Positions 14,789 to 22,381 of a stretch of DNA of 44,006 nt are shown piece after piece. How positions within the stretch are numbered: position 1 is the stretch's first letter; every line of letters begins with the position of its first letter. The notes under the pieces were generated by a model, which was not told the DNA's origin, made no database searches, and saw only the letters and a list, made by a program, of their open reading frames with translations. The translations under genes and the position numbers were made by a program. The stretch covers positions 1 to 44,006 of IMG/VR virus record IMGVR_UViG_3300024999_000182; one strand, 5' to 3'. This DNA comes from a virus.

Positions 14789-14956
14789 TTACTTGGACAT
14801 ACCTGACGATAACATTGTATGTTGAAATGCTAAGGTAAACTGCAACGCTTCTTCCCTAGTGAACCCTTGAGCTACCAATCTGAGAAAATGTTCATGCAAT
14901 AATTTAGCCAAGTCTCGCATACCTGCTTGCATCTGTTCAACATCCTGAGAATTCAT
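14789..14956 (-). CDS. Hypothetical protein, 55 aa
   Basis: Frame MNSQDVEQMQAGMRDLAKLL... ending LSSGMSK, helical, with the pattern 'LVAQGFTREEALQFTLAFQH' typical of small helical phage proteins. Overlaps the stop of the upstream 75-aa gene (ATGA) with AGGAGT as ribosome-binding site, so translation is coupled. Confidence 0.6.
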   Translation of the reverse strand: MNSQDVEQMQAGMRDLAKLLHEHFLRLVAQGFTREEALQFTLAFQHTMLSSGMSK

Positions 14957-15180
14957 CTGCGACTCCTGTCCGGATCGACGCCACCGTTAGGTCTTAATTC
15001 AAACGCACTTTCGTTGTGCGCTCCACGTAAAGCACTATAGGATGTTTCCCTCACTACTGTGCGCACTTCGCGTAACATCTTGACAACTTGCTTGCGTGTA
15101 TACACCTCAGGTTCACCATCGTAGATCTTGTCCGTAAGTCTTTCAATCTGAACTTCCAGACGCTTCTTTAATTCTTCCAT
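14953..15180 (-). CDS. Hypothetical coiled-coil protein, 75 aa
   Basis: MEELKKRLEVQIERLTDKIY is a clear amphipathic helix; an Arg-rich middle and a short polar tail follow. GGAAGG is upstream of the ATG. ATGA overlap with the 55-aa gene. Element R4 lies in its leader. Confidence 0.6.
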   Translation of the reverse strand: MEELKKRLEVQIERLTDKIYDGEPEVYTRKQVVKMLREVRTVVRETSYSALRGAHNESAFELRPNGGVDPDRSRR

Positions 15181-15210
15181 ATCTTACCAGCCTTCCATTA
15201 AGGGTATCAT

Positions 15211-15233
15211 GCTACGCGGCACCAACTGGTACG
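15211..15233 (-). repeat. Dispersed element R4
   Basis: Minus strand CGTACCAGTTGGTGCCGCGT followed by AGC. On the minus strand it is preceded by a CATGTATCGCGGT block also found before R5, and followed by ACCCTTAATGGAAGG, the leader of the 75-aa gene. Confidence 0.65.
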
Positions 15234-15263
15234 ATGAGCTGTATACCGCGATACATGAGTCTA

Positions 15264-15524
15264 TTAAAACAACCAATTGACAAACTTAATAGTGCACGCA
15301 CCCATAGCAATTATAAAACATGCCTGGGCCACCGTAGTAACTAGCCAAGCTCCAGCTGATGGCTTATACGCAGGAACCTTTAAAACTTCTTCCTCAACGT
15401 CGTATATTGCAATAATGTTCCCTTCCGCGTCAAAGGAGACAACTTTCTGACTATCGCTGTATATGGCACAGTGCTCCCGCTTTGAGTTAATTTCCGTCCC
15501 TTGTACCATATCATTCATATCCAT
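15264..15524 (-). CDS. Membrane-anchored hypothetical protein, 86 aa
   Basis: Soluble N-terminal part with short beta-like segments (HCAIYSDSQKVVSFDAEGNII) and one C-terminal transmembrane helix (about 62-84, WLVTTVAQACFIIAMGAC). ATG 15524 is chosen; the upstream ATG at 15545 lies within the AAAGGCGG ribosome-binding module. Nineteen bases of this leader (15527-15545) are identical to the leader of the next gene upstream (15968-15986). Confidence 0.6.
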   Translation of the reverse strand: MDMNDMVQGTEINSKREHCAIYSDSQKVVSFDAEGNIIAIYDVEEEVLKVPAYKPSAGAWLVTTVAQACFIIAMGACTIKFVNWLF

Positions 15525-15554
15525 TTTAACATGACCGCCTTTCATTAATCGTGT

Positions 15555-15968
15555 CTATTTACTAATCCAATGAGGATGTTCTGGACATGTGCATTGCATA
15601 CATAAGGACTTTCTATCCTTGGTTGAATACGTGGTATCATCTTCATGTCCGCAGGTAGTGCAATATCGCGTATTCCAAAATGGATCTACGAGATATTCAA
15701 TGCGCTTGCCCTTAATTGTAGCATAGCCAATCTCCTCATAGGTGCCACGCCCCATGTATCCATTAAAGTTAAGAATAAGGACTCTATCCGCCATATCCAT
15801 CTTAGCCTTGTGTAAATCCATTAACTTGGTGACGCCATCTTCGCCATGCCCTTGAGGATGAGATAAACAGGGTAATAATACAATATGCCCCTGAAGTGAT
15901 AGTTTGTTATATTCCTCCATAATCTGTGCTTCGAATCTGATTGGACTCACAATAGCAATGATTGACAT
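15555..15968 (-). CDS. Nucleoside 2-deoxyribosyltransferase-like protein, 137 aa
   Basis: The fold pattern is that of the nucleoside 2-deoxyribosyltransferase/DUF4406 group: a first strand IIAIVSPIRF, a helix, a strand HIVLLPCLSH, MADRVLILNFNGYMGRGTYEEIGYA (the Asp-then-Glu region with a conserved S/T..EI.YA) and KGKRIEYLVD. A C-terminal CTTCG...CMQC zinc-ribbon-like tail is added. Start at 15968 with AAAGGCGG 8 bases upstream; the longer start at 15989 is inside that site. May act in nucleotide salvage, or bind a nucleotide ligand; catalytic activity is not certain. Confidence 0.6.
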   Translation of the reverse strand: MSIIAIVSPIRFEAQIMEEYNKLSLQGHIVLLPCLSHPQGHGEDGVTKLMDLHKAKMDMADRVLILNFNGYMGRGTYEEIGYATIKGKRIEYLVDPFWNTRYCTTCGHEDDTTYSTKDRKSLCMQCTCPEHPHWISK

Positions 15969-15995
15969 AACATGACCGCCTTTCATCAATTAGTA

Positions 15996-16184
15996 TCACC
16001 ACCGTTTTACTAGTTCCCATGACGCGTGTATGTGTTTTACACTTGTAGCCCACTGAGCGACTTCCACCATTTGCACTGGATTGATGCGATCCTCCGGCTT
16101 GGCCTTAGAATTAATGTGCGATATACCTACCTTATTCTGGAGTTGTTCCTACTGTTCCTTGGATATACGTTCACCAATTTGCAT
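15996..16184 (-). pseudogene. Reading frame interrupted by one in-frame amber codon (11 + 50 codons)
   Basis: From ATG 16184 (GAGGAGTGG ribosome-binding site) the frame reads MQIGERISKEQ, TAG (16149-16151), then EQLQNKVGISHINSKAKPED and on to ...ELVKRW-TGA at 15996. Both halves look like one helical protein, and the frame is otherwise open for 62 codons. The stop replaces what would most simply be a Gln codon (CAG TAG GAA CAA). Other genes here end in TAG, so amber is a real stop. Either a recent nonsense mutation or a readthrough gene. Confidence 0.5.
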
Positions 16185-16186
16185 AA

Positions 16187-16297
16187 TTACCACTCCTCAT
16201 CATCACTGTTTCCGAAATGAATAAACTTACCTACCAAAGAGGCAAATACTAAATAGAGGAGCACCCAGCCAATGGCATGTAATATTGTATCCGTCAT
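16187..16297 (-). CDS. Small single-pass membrane protein, 36 aa
   Basis: MTDTILHAIGWVLLYLVFAS continuing LVGKFIHFGNSDDEEW: one transmembrane helix and a short acidic tail. Ribosome-binding site AGGA followed by a 14-G run, 5 bases before the ATG. Stop is followed two bases later by the next ATG. Confidence 0.6.
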   Translation of the reverse strand: MTDTILHAIGWVLLYLVFASLVGKFIHFGNSDDEEW

Positions 16298-16302
16298 GAG
16301 TA

Positions 16303-16316
16303 CCCCCCCCCCCCCC
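16303..16316 (-). repeat. G14 homopolymer in a ribosome-binding site
   Basis: Coding strand AGGA(G14)TACTC-ATG upstream of the 36-aa membrane protein. Same arrangement as at terL (4957-4968). Confidence 0.7.
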
Positions 16317-16318
16317 TC

Positions 16319-16597
16319 CTAAGCCCCCATCTCTGCCGCCATTAATTCCACAACAAGAAACGACATTAATCGAACCATATCCTTTGCCGTGTGTGCATGG
16401 GCTACATACGTCCAAATCATATTGGGCCTCTCGCCATTCATATCCAGGATACCACCTCGGCCATCATCAATAAGGAAACCTTTCTCCCACTCGCCCTCTT
16501 GCACTCTTTGAAACTCACAAGTAGAAATACTTGATTCCCAAGTACTTGGAGTAAGTAACGTGGGCTTCGAATCCATATCCACCAGATTAACAGGCAT
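16319..16597 (-). CDS. Hypothetical protein, 92 aa
   Basis: Starts MPVNLVDMDSKPTLL; alpha/beta with a central WEKGFLIDDGRGGILDMNG segment and a helical hydrophobic C-terminus (MVRLMSFLVVELMAAEMGA). AAAGGAGAC precedes the ATG. The leader contains ATTAATGAAAGG, a sequence shared with neighbouring leaders. No family recognised. Confidence 0.6.
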   Translation of the reverse strand: MPVNLVDMDSKPTLLTPSTWESSISTCEFQRVQEGEWEKGFLIDDGRGGILDMNGERPNMIWTYVAHAHTAKDMVRLMSFLVVELMAAEMGA

Positions 16598-16646
16598 ATC
16601 TTAGTCTCCTTTCATTAATGGGTGTTACCATCGCGGCTATGCTTAA

Positions 16647-16674
16647 GTTACTTCGTAACACACCAACTGGCTCG
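16647..16674 (-). repeat. Dispersed element R5
   Basis: Minus strand CGAGCCAGTTGGTGTGTTAC followed by GAAGTAAC, in the leader of the 92-aa gene. Upstream it shares a CATGTATCGCGGT block with R4. Confidence 0.6.
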
Positions 16675-16745
16675 TCTTCATATTAGTGTGGGTTAGCTGA
16701 TAACTTTTCGGTAACCGCGATACATGGTCCCTATTTGGAATAGAT

Positions 16746-16970
16746 TTATCCCAATTCAGGCACGGTGTAAACTTTCTTATCTTCCTCAGGTATTGGTTTT
16801 ACCTCAGCATCTAAATCTGCTGTGAAATCAATCATGTGCGTTAGATCATTTGTCCCTGAGTATGATTTTGGTATATGCACAACTATACCAGGCAAACCTA
16901 ACCAATTTGTACCCACCTCAACTTTTACAGGTACCATCATACCCTTATGCCAAACAACACCCTCTTGCAT
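16746..16970 (-). CDS. Hypothetical protein, 74 aa
   Basis: Beta-rich: MVPVKVEVGTNWLGLPGIVV..., then HMIDFTADLDAEVKPIPEED. AAGGGAGA precedes the ATG, 1 bp after the upstream stop. No recognised family. Confidence 0.6.
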   Translation of the reverse strand: MQEGVVWHKGMMVPVKVEVGTNWLGLPGIVVHIPKSYSGTNDLTHMIDFTADLDAEVKPIPEEDKKVYTVPELG

Positions 16971-16971
16971 A

Positions 16972-17625
16972 TTAAAATCTCCCTTGCAGTGTTACATATT
17001 CTTGCCATAGATTGGCCATCTTCTGATCGTGCATGGCCAAATTGGCATACACTGTAGTATCTTCTAGTTGAATCCGCCTAACCTCCAGCTTTTCCCGAAG
17101 TGCCAACAATTTAGCTTCCTTGGCAATACGAGCTTGATGCTGAGTCATATCCACTTTCTCAATTACCCAACGTGTAGCTTTAAGACTGCGGCCATCAGTG
17201 ATATTGGTATTAGAAACTATAGCTACTGTAGCCCCATTAGTGGAAGTATCTACAACAACAATATCTCCGGCGTTGAGATTAAGGCTGGTTTTGAATGAAT
17301 AGTCCTTGCTGAGGTTACCAAATTTGTCCTTGAATTGTACCTGCACGACAGTATTGACCGCTTTTAAGTTTAATTCCATTTTCTTTTCCCCCTTATTAAT
17401 TTGTGGTGTCCATTGGCTAGGTTCTCCATTCACTAATACACCGCACGCGTTACAATGCTGCATCTTTAGCGCTGTGTTATTAGGGTAATTAAAGCAGGTA
17501 CCGCATTTCTTTTCGGTGCCCTTTTCTACCCAATTAGCACCTCCACAACAATTAATGCACTTAACATGCATGGTAAAATCATTAGGATCCTGTTCATGCG
17601 CACAGGTATTACACTTCTTTTCCAT
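16972..17625 (-). CDS. Zinc-ribbon protein with a second in-frame start, 217 aa
   Basis: The N-terminal 60 residues hold two zinc-ribbon-like pairs (CNTC...CINCCG and CGTC...CNACG). A middle beta region (LNLNAGDIVVVDTSTNGATV) and a helical C-terminus follow. At residue 83 (Met encoded near 17379) there is a strong internal ribosome-binding site, AAGGGGGAAAAGAAA-ATG, which could give a 135-aa product without the zinc ribbons. The gene overlaps the GHKL ATPase end by 17 bp, which suggests coupled expression. Function unknown; zinc ribbons suggest nucleic acid or protein binding. Confidence 0.65.
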   Translation of the reverse strand: MEKKCNTCAHEQDPNDFTMHVKCINCCGGANWVEKGTEKKCGTCFNYPNNTALKMQHCNACGVLVNGEPSQWTPQINKGEKKMELNLKAVNTVVQVQFKDKFGNLSKDYSFKTSLNLNAGDIVVVDTSTNGATVAIVSNTNITDGRSLKATRWVIEKVDMTQHQARIAKEAKLLALREKLEVRRIQLEDTTVYANLAMHDQKMANLWQEYVTLQGRF

Positions 17626-18742
17626 AATTTTCCTCCTCTATTTCGTGGAATATTTGATGGAATTCATCTTTTTGATAGGTATCAAGATTATCCTTAATAC
17701 TCTCAAACCAGTTCAATAGTTTTCCCATTGGGGTTATATTCTCCGACACTTCTTTGGGTGGATCTTGATATTCGGGGCAAGATGTAATAAGGTGTTTACT
17801 ACTATTGGATACAATAATGGGAACAGCCTTGGAAGAGTTTCTTTTAGTTTCATCCACCCCACTTTGATCCGTAACCGGAACAGCATTTTCTCCATACTGT
17901 TCGCGAAAATCTACATATGCTGTTGATGTCGGAGTTAAAGATGTGATAGTTTGATATTGAATATGTGCTACGTCTGGAGCATTCTGTCTAGCTAGTTCGG
18001 CAATCTTATTAGAACCAGAAGAGGCCCACATCTGTGAGGCAAGCCACTGAAGATCCCAATCAGATACTAACTTACGATCACGGTCCAATTTGAGATATTG
18101 AGGTAAGAAGTCATACCCATGTATATATTTGGTAGGGCATACAAAGAGACCATTTACATACATGCGCCCTTTGTATTTGTCATCTAATAAGATTCGACCT
18201 TTCGGGGTTTGTATAATTTCTCCCATGTCTTCAATATTTTGACAATGCAGATTGGATTCAACAATCTCTTCCCATTCTTCTGGGGTAATATCATCAATTA
18301 TGATGATCAGATTGTTATTTGGTGGCCTCTTCCAAAAGACTTTATCTACCACAAAGGTAAGAACTTCGGCACCCTCATACTTTCTAGATTTAACCATACG
18401 AGGTTTCCAGGTTTCTTTCTTACCGTAGTTGTAGAAAATAATTTGCTTACCTGCACGCAGAGCCACTAATGTTGCCACTTTATAGCCTTCACCAAATTGC
18501 CCAATAGTATTTGTCTCATTACGTTTAGTGGATGTACCCAGAAGTAATGTTTTAGCAGACAGTACAGATGATTTATTACCAATCTGTAACATGTGTACAC
18601 CATCATAATGGAAGAACATTTCATTGTCTTCTTGAGTGGTTTGTTGGTCTAGTGCGTTTTGAAAGAACTCTCGAACTGCATCTACTAGTGTCCAATTTGG
18701 TACATAGTCACTGGATAAACTTAGTTCATACTTAGTGGCCAT
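17609..18742 (-). CDS. GHKL (HSP90-type) ATPase, 377 aa
   Basis: Residues about 22-34 carry VREFFQNALDQ (N box, Glu and Asn for Mg-ATP), about 83-93 IGQFGEGYKVA (the glycine-rich lid motif), and TFVVDK further on, as in the GHKL superfamily of HSP90, MutL and gyrase B. The usual DxGxG box is represented only by LQIGNKSS, so it departs from the standard. The C-terminal 130 residues are polar and probably disordered. GTP/ATP-dependent switching in complex with its neighbours (18732-19277 and 16972-17625, both overlapping) is plausible. Phages of Bacillota often carry such a gene; its role is not settled. Confidence 0.75.
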   Translation of the reverse strand: MATKYELSLSSDYVPNWTLVDAVREFFQNALDQQTTQEDNEMFFHYDGVHMLQIGNKSSVLSAKTLLLGTSTKRNETNTIGQFGEGYKVATLVALRAGKQIIFYNYGKKETWKPRMVKSRKYEGAEVLTFVVDKVFWKRPPNNNLIIIIDDITPEEWEEIVESNLHCQNIEDMGEIIQTPKGRILLDDKYKGRMYVNGLFVCPTKYIHGYDFLPQYLKLDRDRKLVSDWDLQWLASQMWASSGSNKIAELARQNAPDVAHIQYQTITSLTPTSTAYVDFREQYGENAVPVTDQSGVDETKRNSSKAVPIIVSNSSKHLITSCPEYQDPPKEVSENITPMGKLLNWFESIKDNLDTYQKDEFHQIFHEIEEENYGKEV

Positions 18743-19277
18743 CCTTGGTCATCTCCTTCCATTGATCATGATAGAACATAGCAGTTAGTGCTGCCGCTTG
18801 GTTTATGATCTCTTGGGTTCTGGGTACGCATGCTTTGGATTTACTTATAACATTTTCTGCCCTTTTTAATTGCTTGGTTGTGATGCCTGGGCGATTACCC
18901 ACCATAGCGTCCATGATCTCATTCTCAGCTTCCATTGCTAATTTAGCTAGCTCTTCGGCTTCCATCATAACATCAACTTCGAGGAGCCAGTACATAATAG
19001 TTTCCCAATGTTTGATCTTACCCATGATACCTCGAAACTGCGCAATGGTGGGTTGATCACATGCTTCGTAGTCCTCATTACCAAAGCGATTTGCATGTGC
19101 GTACAGGCAATCAATATATTCCTGTGCTTGTGTAGATACATAAGCTTTCATCATCGTATCCATCCGCGCAATAACCTTAGCAGCGTCTTGGAATTTCATT
19201 TCATATAATGACCTAGCGGAATAAGACTCCAGTGGTGCTGCAGTTACATGAAATCGTACTTTCTTGCCTGTACCCAT
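18732..19277 (-). CDS. Hypothetical helical protein, 181 aa
   Basis: All-helical, Met/Ala/Glu-rich, with a basic N-terminus (MGTGKKVRFHV). AAGGGGGAA precedes the ATG, and class A promoter PA3 lies about 40 bp upstream. Its 3' end overlaps the GHKL ATPase by 11 bp, so it is the first gene of that operon. No motif recognised; could be the partner of the ATPase. Confidence 0.65.
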   Translation of the reverse strand: MGTGKKVRFHVTAAPLESYSARSLYEMKFQDAAKVIARMDTMMKAYVSTQAQEYIDCLYAHANRFGNEDYEACDQPTIAQFRGIMGKIKHWETIMYWLLEVDVMMEAEELAKLAMEAENEIMDAMVGNRPGITTKQLKRAENVISKSKACVPRTQEIINQAAALTAMFYHDQWKEMTKDGH

Positions 19278-19318
19278 TTTAATTCCCCCTTAAGATTGGA
19301 GTTTATAAAGAAACTCCT

Positions 19319-19357
19319 TATAATAATATAATATCTAAAATGAAGCGCAATTTAACG
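19319..19357 (-). promoter_or_regulatory. Class A phage promoter PA3
   Basis: Minus strand CGTT, 17 bases, AGATATTATATTATTATA: two mismatches to the consensus 18-mer, spacing unchanged. Confidence 0.7.
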
Positions 19358-19389
19358 AGGAAATAAAAAATTTCATTCATACCAGCCAC

Positions 19390-19632
19390 CTACTTAGGTT
19401 CCTTATATACATAATCCAATCCTTTAGCACTTATGATGTAATTACACAAACTACAGTAGGTAAAACTCTTACCCTCGATACCTTCAGATATATGTCGAAA
19501 CTTGGGCAAATGAGTACAAACATTTGGATTATTCCCTAATACTTCTCTCTGTGCTTGAAGACTTTCAATGTATATTCCCAAATTATCATACATCTGTTGA
19601 ATATCAATACCTACATTGAATTTCATATCCAT
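19390..19632 (-). CDS. Hypothetical protein, 80 aa
   Basis: MDMKFNVGIDIQQMYDNLGI..., with CTHLPKF and CSLCNYIIS near the C-terminus, which may form a small metal site. GGAGG lies upstream of the ATG. It follows the 100-aa gene by 3 bp and ends the primase operon. Confidence 0.6.
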   Translation of the reverse strand: MDMKFNVGIDIQQMYDNLGIYIESLQAQREVLGNNPNVCTHLPKFRHISEGIEGKSFTYCSLCNYIISAKGLDYVYKEPK

Positions 19633-19635
19633 GAT

Positions 19636-19938
19636 TTAACCTCCTAAATGATATACCTCTTTGATTGTTTCTAGTGACCATCCACTGGATATACACTTTT
19701 GCACTAGCTCTACAGATTCAAGGAAAGAGTAATATGTATGCGTAGATATTAAAGCAACTACCCGTTGTTGAGGTATAGTCATATCATGATAGCCACTCTG
19801 CTCCACTCTATGCATGTGTTCCTTTAAATATAACTCATATCTACCCAATACACACATCTCCAATCCCTTAAGTAAGCCCCTGAATAAAATCGCAGAGTTT
19901 GGACTCAGCTTCAGCAGCTCCGTATCCTTTAAAGGCAT
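19636..19938 (-). CDS. Hypothetical protein overlapping the primase end, 100 aa
   Basis: Begins MPLKDTELLKLSPNSAILF inside the last 71 bp of the primase-helicase gene in another frame. AAAGGAGAGG lies 7 bases upstream and supports the overlapping start. Helical sequence, no known domain. Confidence 0.6.
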   Translation of the reverse strand: MPLKDTELLKLSPNSAILFRGLLKGLEMCVLGRYELYLKEHMHRVEQSGYHDMTIPQQRVVALISTHTYYSFLESVELVQKCISSGWSLETIKEVYHLGG

Positions 19939-22351
19939 CTACCATCCTCTCCTTTAGGTCATGATCTTTAAGGTCCAGGGTAAGTCCTAAGAAGCATTGT
20001 TGCTTGTTGTCCCCTTTAATGATACACGTACCCTTATCCTTGGCGTAACCCTTCTCCTTATGGATACGCTCAGTGAAGTTTCTTTGTACCATCTTGAGTT
20101 GTCTGGATTTCTCTCCATAGTTATCTTCGCACCAAAATTCGTAGACTTTGTATAAAAGAGCAGTAGACAAACCGACACGCTTAGCTTCTTTACCTCCAGG
20201 ATAGTCTTTATCGATCATTGCTCTAGTACATTCACGCAAGAAGCCTTCCAGTGGATCATTGATTGCCTTAAATTCTTCCAGATTTTGTTGAACACTCTCA
20301 GGAACAATTAAATCCCCGCGAGACATAACTCTACGCAAACCTTCAAGCATCCAGTTAAAGATGCCAGACGTCTCCTGTATCATGTTATACTCCATCTCAC
20401 GGGCCTTGTTCATATCTTTGTCGAATCGATTAGGAAAGTTGATAATGATTTGCCTGCGGTACCATCCGTGCGTACGATCTCGGGTTTTGGGAATATTGTT
20501 GGTGGCAAAGATAAGCCTAGCAATGTTTCTAAATTTGAATGGGTCCTTTCCCTTGTACTCTGCGACCATTTCTTCTCCAGATACAAGAGCTTTGATCTCG
20601 TCAGTATGTTTGAGGTATCCATTTTCTCCCTCATCCTCCGTACATATATTTACCAGTTTGCCTTGAAGTGTAGCTTTACCAAAGCGTTCGGTCATTTTAG
20701 CTGTACTTAACGAAGAACAGCAGTCTTTAAATAGACCCTTGAAGAAGTTCAGTAACATAGACTTACCATTACTACCACTACCCGTAAGAATTAAGAAGCT
20801 CTCTAATTTAGTATCAGGTATTAAGCAATACCCTAAAAACTCTTGCATGAGATTCCGTGAGCCTTCATCAGGTAACCATTCTTGCATATATGATAACCAA
20901 TGCGGACATTCTGCATCTGCATCGAAATCAATGTCAAAGTTAATAGTTGCCCTATATTCCGGATTCCATGGTAATAACTCACCCTTTTTCCAATCTAATA
21001 ACTTACCATTAATTACGATATACCTCTTTAACGCCTCTTGATTGTCGTGCAAATCGAAAGAATGTTCAACTCTCGCACTGTTACTAAGCATCAAGTCTTT
21101 CACGGCTGCTAGAGTCTCATTAATGTAGTGTTCCTTATCCCACGAAGGATCACCGTACTGGGGCAATCGAATATACTTACGTACAATAGCTCTTATAGAT
21201 TGTAGGTAAGCACCACTACGAATAATCCAAGGGCCTTGGTTAGGATTACAGGTATAAAAAGTGTTTGACTTAAGCTCATAGTCAATCATCAATAATTCTT
21301 GGTCTTTCATGAGATTCATTATCATGTGTGCTGTATTGGACGCCTGAAACTTGCGTTCAGATTTTTGATCCTTGTACATAGCGGATTTCTGTGCCTCAAT
21401 CTCGGAAAAGTAATTCACCTTGACTGTAACAGCTTCGTCTTCTAGCATAGGATCCATATATCTGTGATTATAGTCATGCATAAAATTCATGAACACGTCT
21501 TTTGGCATTGCACGATACTCAGGTTTAGATAGAAAATGCCCAACAATCTTTGTCATGGCATCATCTCTACCACCAGCAGAAACTATCTGATAAAGTATGC
21601 TATCTACAGAACTGGTGGATGATTTCTTTTGTGCCTTAACTTGGGTTTCCTTGATATCATACAATTCTTCGGGTATAAAATCGCTAAATTGGTCAGGTTC
21701 GAATTCTTCATCGAAATTTAACACTTGGGCCTTTGGTGCTGCTCCCGCGCTCTTACTTATTTGTGAGACATCAAGTTTAATTAGAGACATCAACCATTTC
21801 GGCGCTGGAGCACAATCCATAACATCCGGACTATGTCCTTCAGTCCATGCATAGATGGCACCAGTATAGTGTACTGATGGTGGTAATACCGTTTGTTGCC
21901 CAGTAGCTAATAGTGCACACTCATCGTGCTCACCCTTGACCCCAGACTTCTTGAATTTCTTTGTGGGTATGCCAATAGGTATAGAATATAATAGACGCCG
22001 CCCACCCCCCGTAGTAAATTCCCAAGTATCAGGTAGTTCTCCTTTAGACATCTCTTGCAGTAATGATTCTCCCGAAGTTCCATCGATATCAATGCCACAA
22101 TATCCAGAAGCCTCTCCCATTGGAAGACCTATATTAAACTTCTTGAACTGGGATAACCATTCACCTACTTGTGCCTCAGTAGTATCCTTTCTACTCTGCC
22201 ATGATGCAATAAGAGGTATCTTACCTGGGCAGTTACACATGGTATTATGCTTCGGTGTGGTAAACTCATGATCATGACTACAAATAGGTATGATGGGAAG
22301 TCCCTGATCAACATAATAATGGGCAGCGGCAACTACGTCCTTATAGGGCAT
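19868..22351 (-). CDS. PrimPol-SF3 helicase fusion (primase-helicase), 827 aa
   Basis: Makes primers and unwinds DNA at the fork. Residues 1-195 match the bifunctional primase-polymerase domain: GIDIDG metal-binding motif near 90, then TTGGGRRLLYSIP, and LLATGQQTVLPPSVHYTG. Residues about 440-680 form a D5-N/SF3 helicase: Walker A GSGSNGKS near 527, a Walker B-like segment LVNICTEDEG near 570, and IARLIFATNNIPKTRDR (sensor/motif C) near 640. GGAGGTG precedes the ATG. Operon order primase - 100 aa - 80 aa, downstream of the ligase. Confidence 0.9.
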   Translation of the reverse strand: MPYKDVVAAAHYYVDQGLPIIPICSHDHEFTTPKHNTMCNCPGKIPLIASWQSRKDTTEAQVGEWLSQFKKFNIGLPMGEASGYCGIDIDGTSGESLLQEMSKGELPDTWEFTTGGGRRLLYSIPIGIPTKKFKKSGVKGEHDECALLATGQQTVLPPSVHYTGAIYAWTEGHSPDVMDCAPAPKWLMSLIKLDVSQISKSAGAAPKAQVLNFDEEFEPDQFSDFIPEELYDIKETQVKAQKKSSTSSVDSILYQIVSAGGRDDAMTKIVGHFLSKPEYRAMPKDVFMNFMHDYNHRYMDPMLEDEAVTVKVNYFSEIEAQKSAMYKDQKSERKFQASNTAHMIMNLMKDQELLMIDYELKSNTFYTCNPNQGPWIIRSGAYLQSIRAIVRKYIRLPQYGDPSWDKEHYINETLAAVKDLMLSNSARVEHSFDLHDNQEALKRYIVINGKLLDWKKGELLPWNPEYRATINFDIDFDADAECPHWLSYMQEWLPDEGSRNLMQEFLGYCLIPDTKLESFLILTGSGSNGKSMLLNFFKGLFKDCCSSLSTAKMTERFGKATLQGKLVNICTEDEGENGYLKHTDEIKALVSGEEMVAEYKGKDPFKFRNIARLIFATNNIPKTRDRTHGWYRRQIIINFPNRFDKDMNKAREMEYNMIQETSGIFNWMLEGLRRVMSRGDLIVPESVQQNLEEFKAINDPLEGFLRECTRAMIDKDYPGGKEAKRVGLSTALLYKVYEFWCEDNYGEKSRQLKMVQRNFTERIHKEKGYAKDKGTCIIKGDNKQQCFLGLTLDLKDHDLKERMVDAFKGYGAAEAESKLCDFIQGLT

Positions 22352-22381
22352 TCAAACACCTCCAATCTTCCCATATTATAT

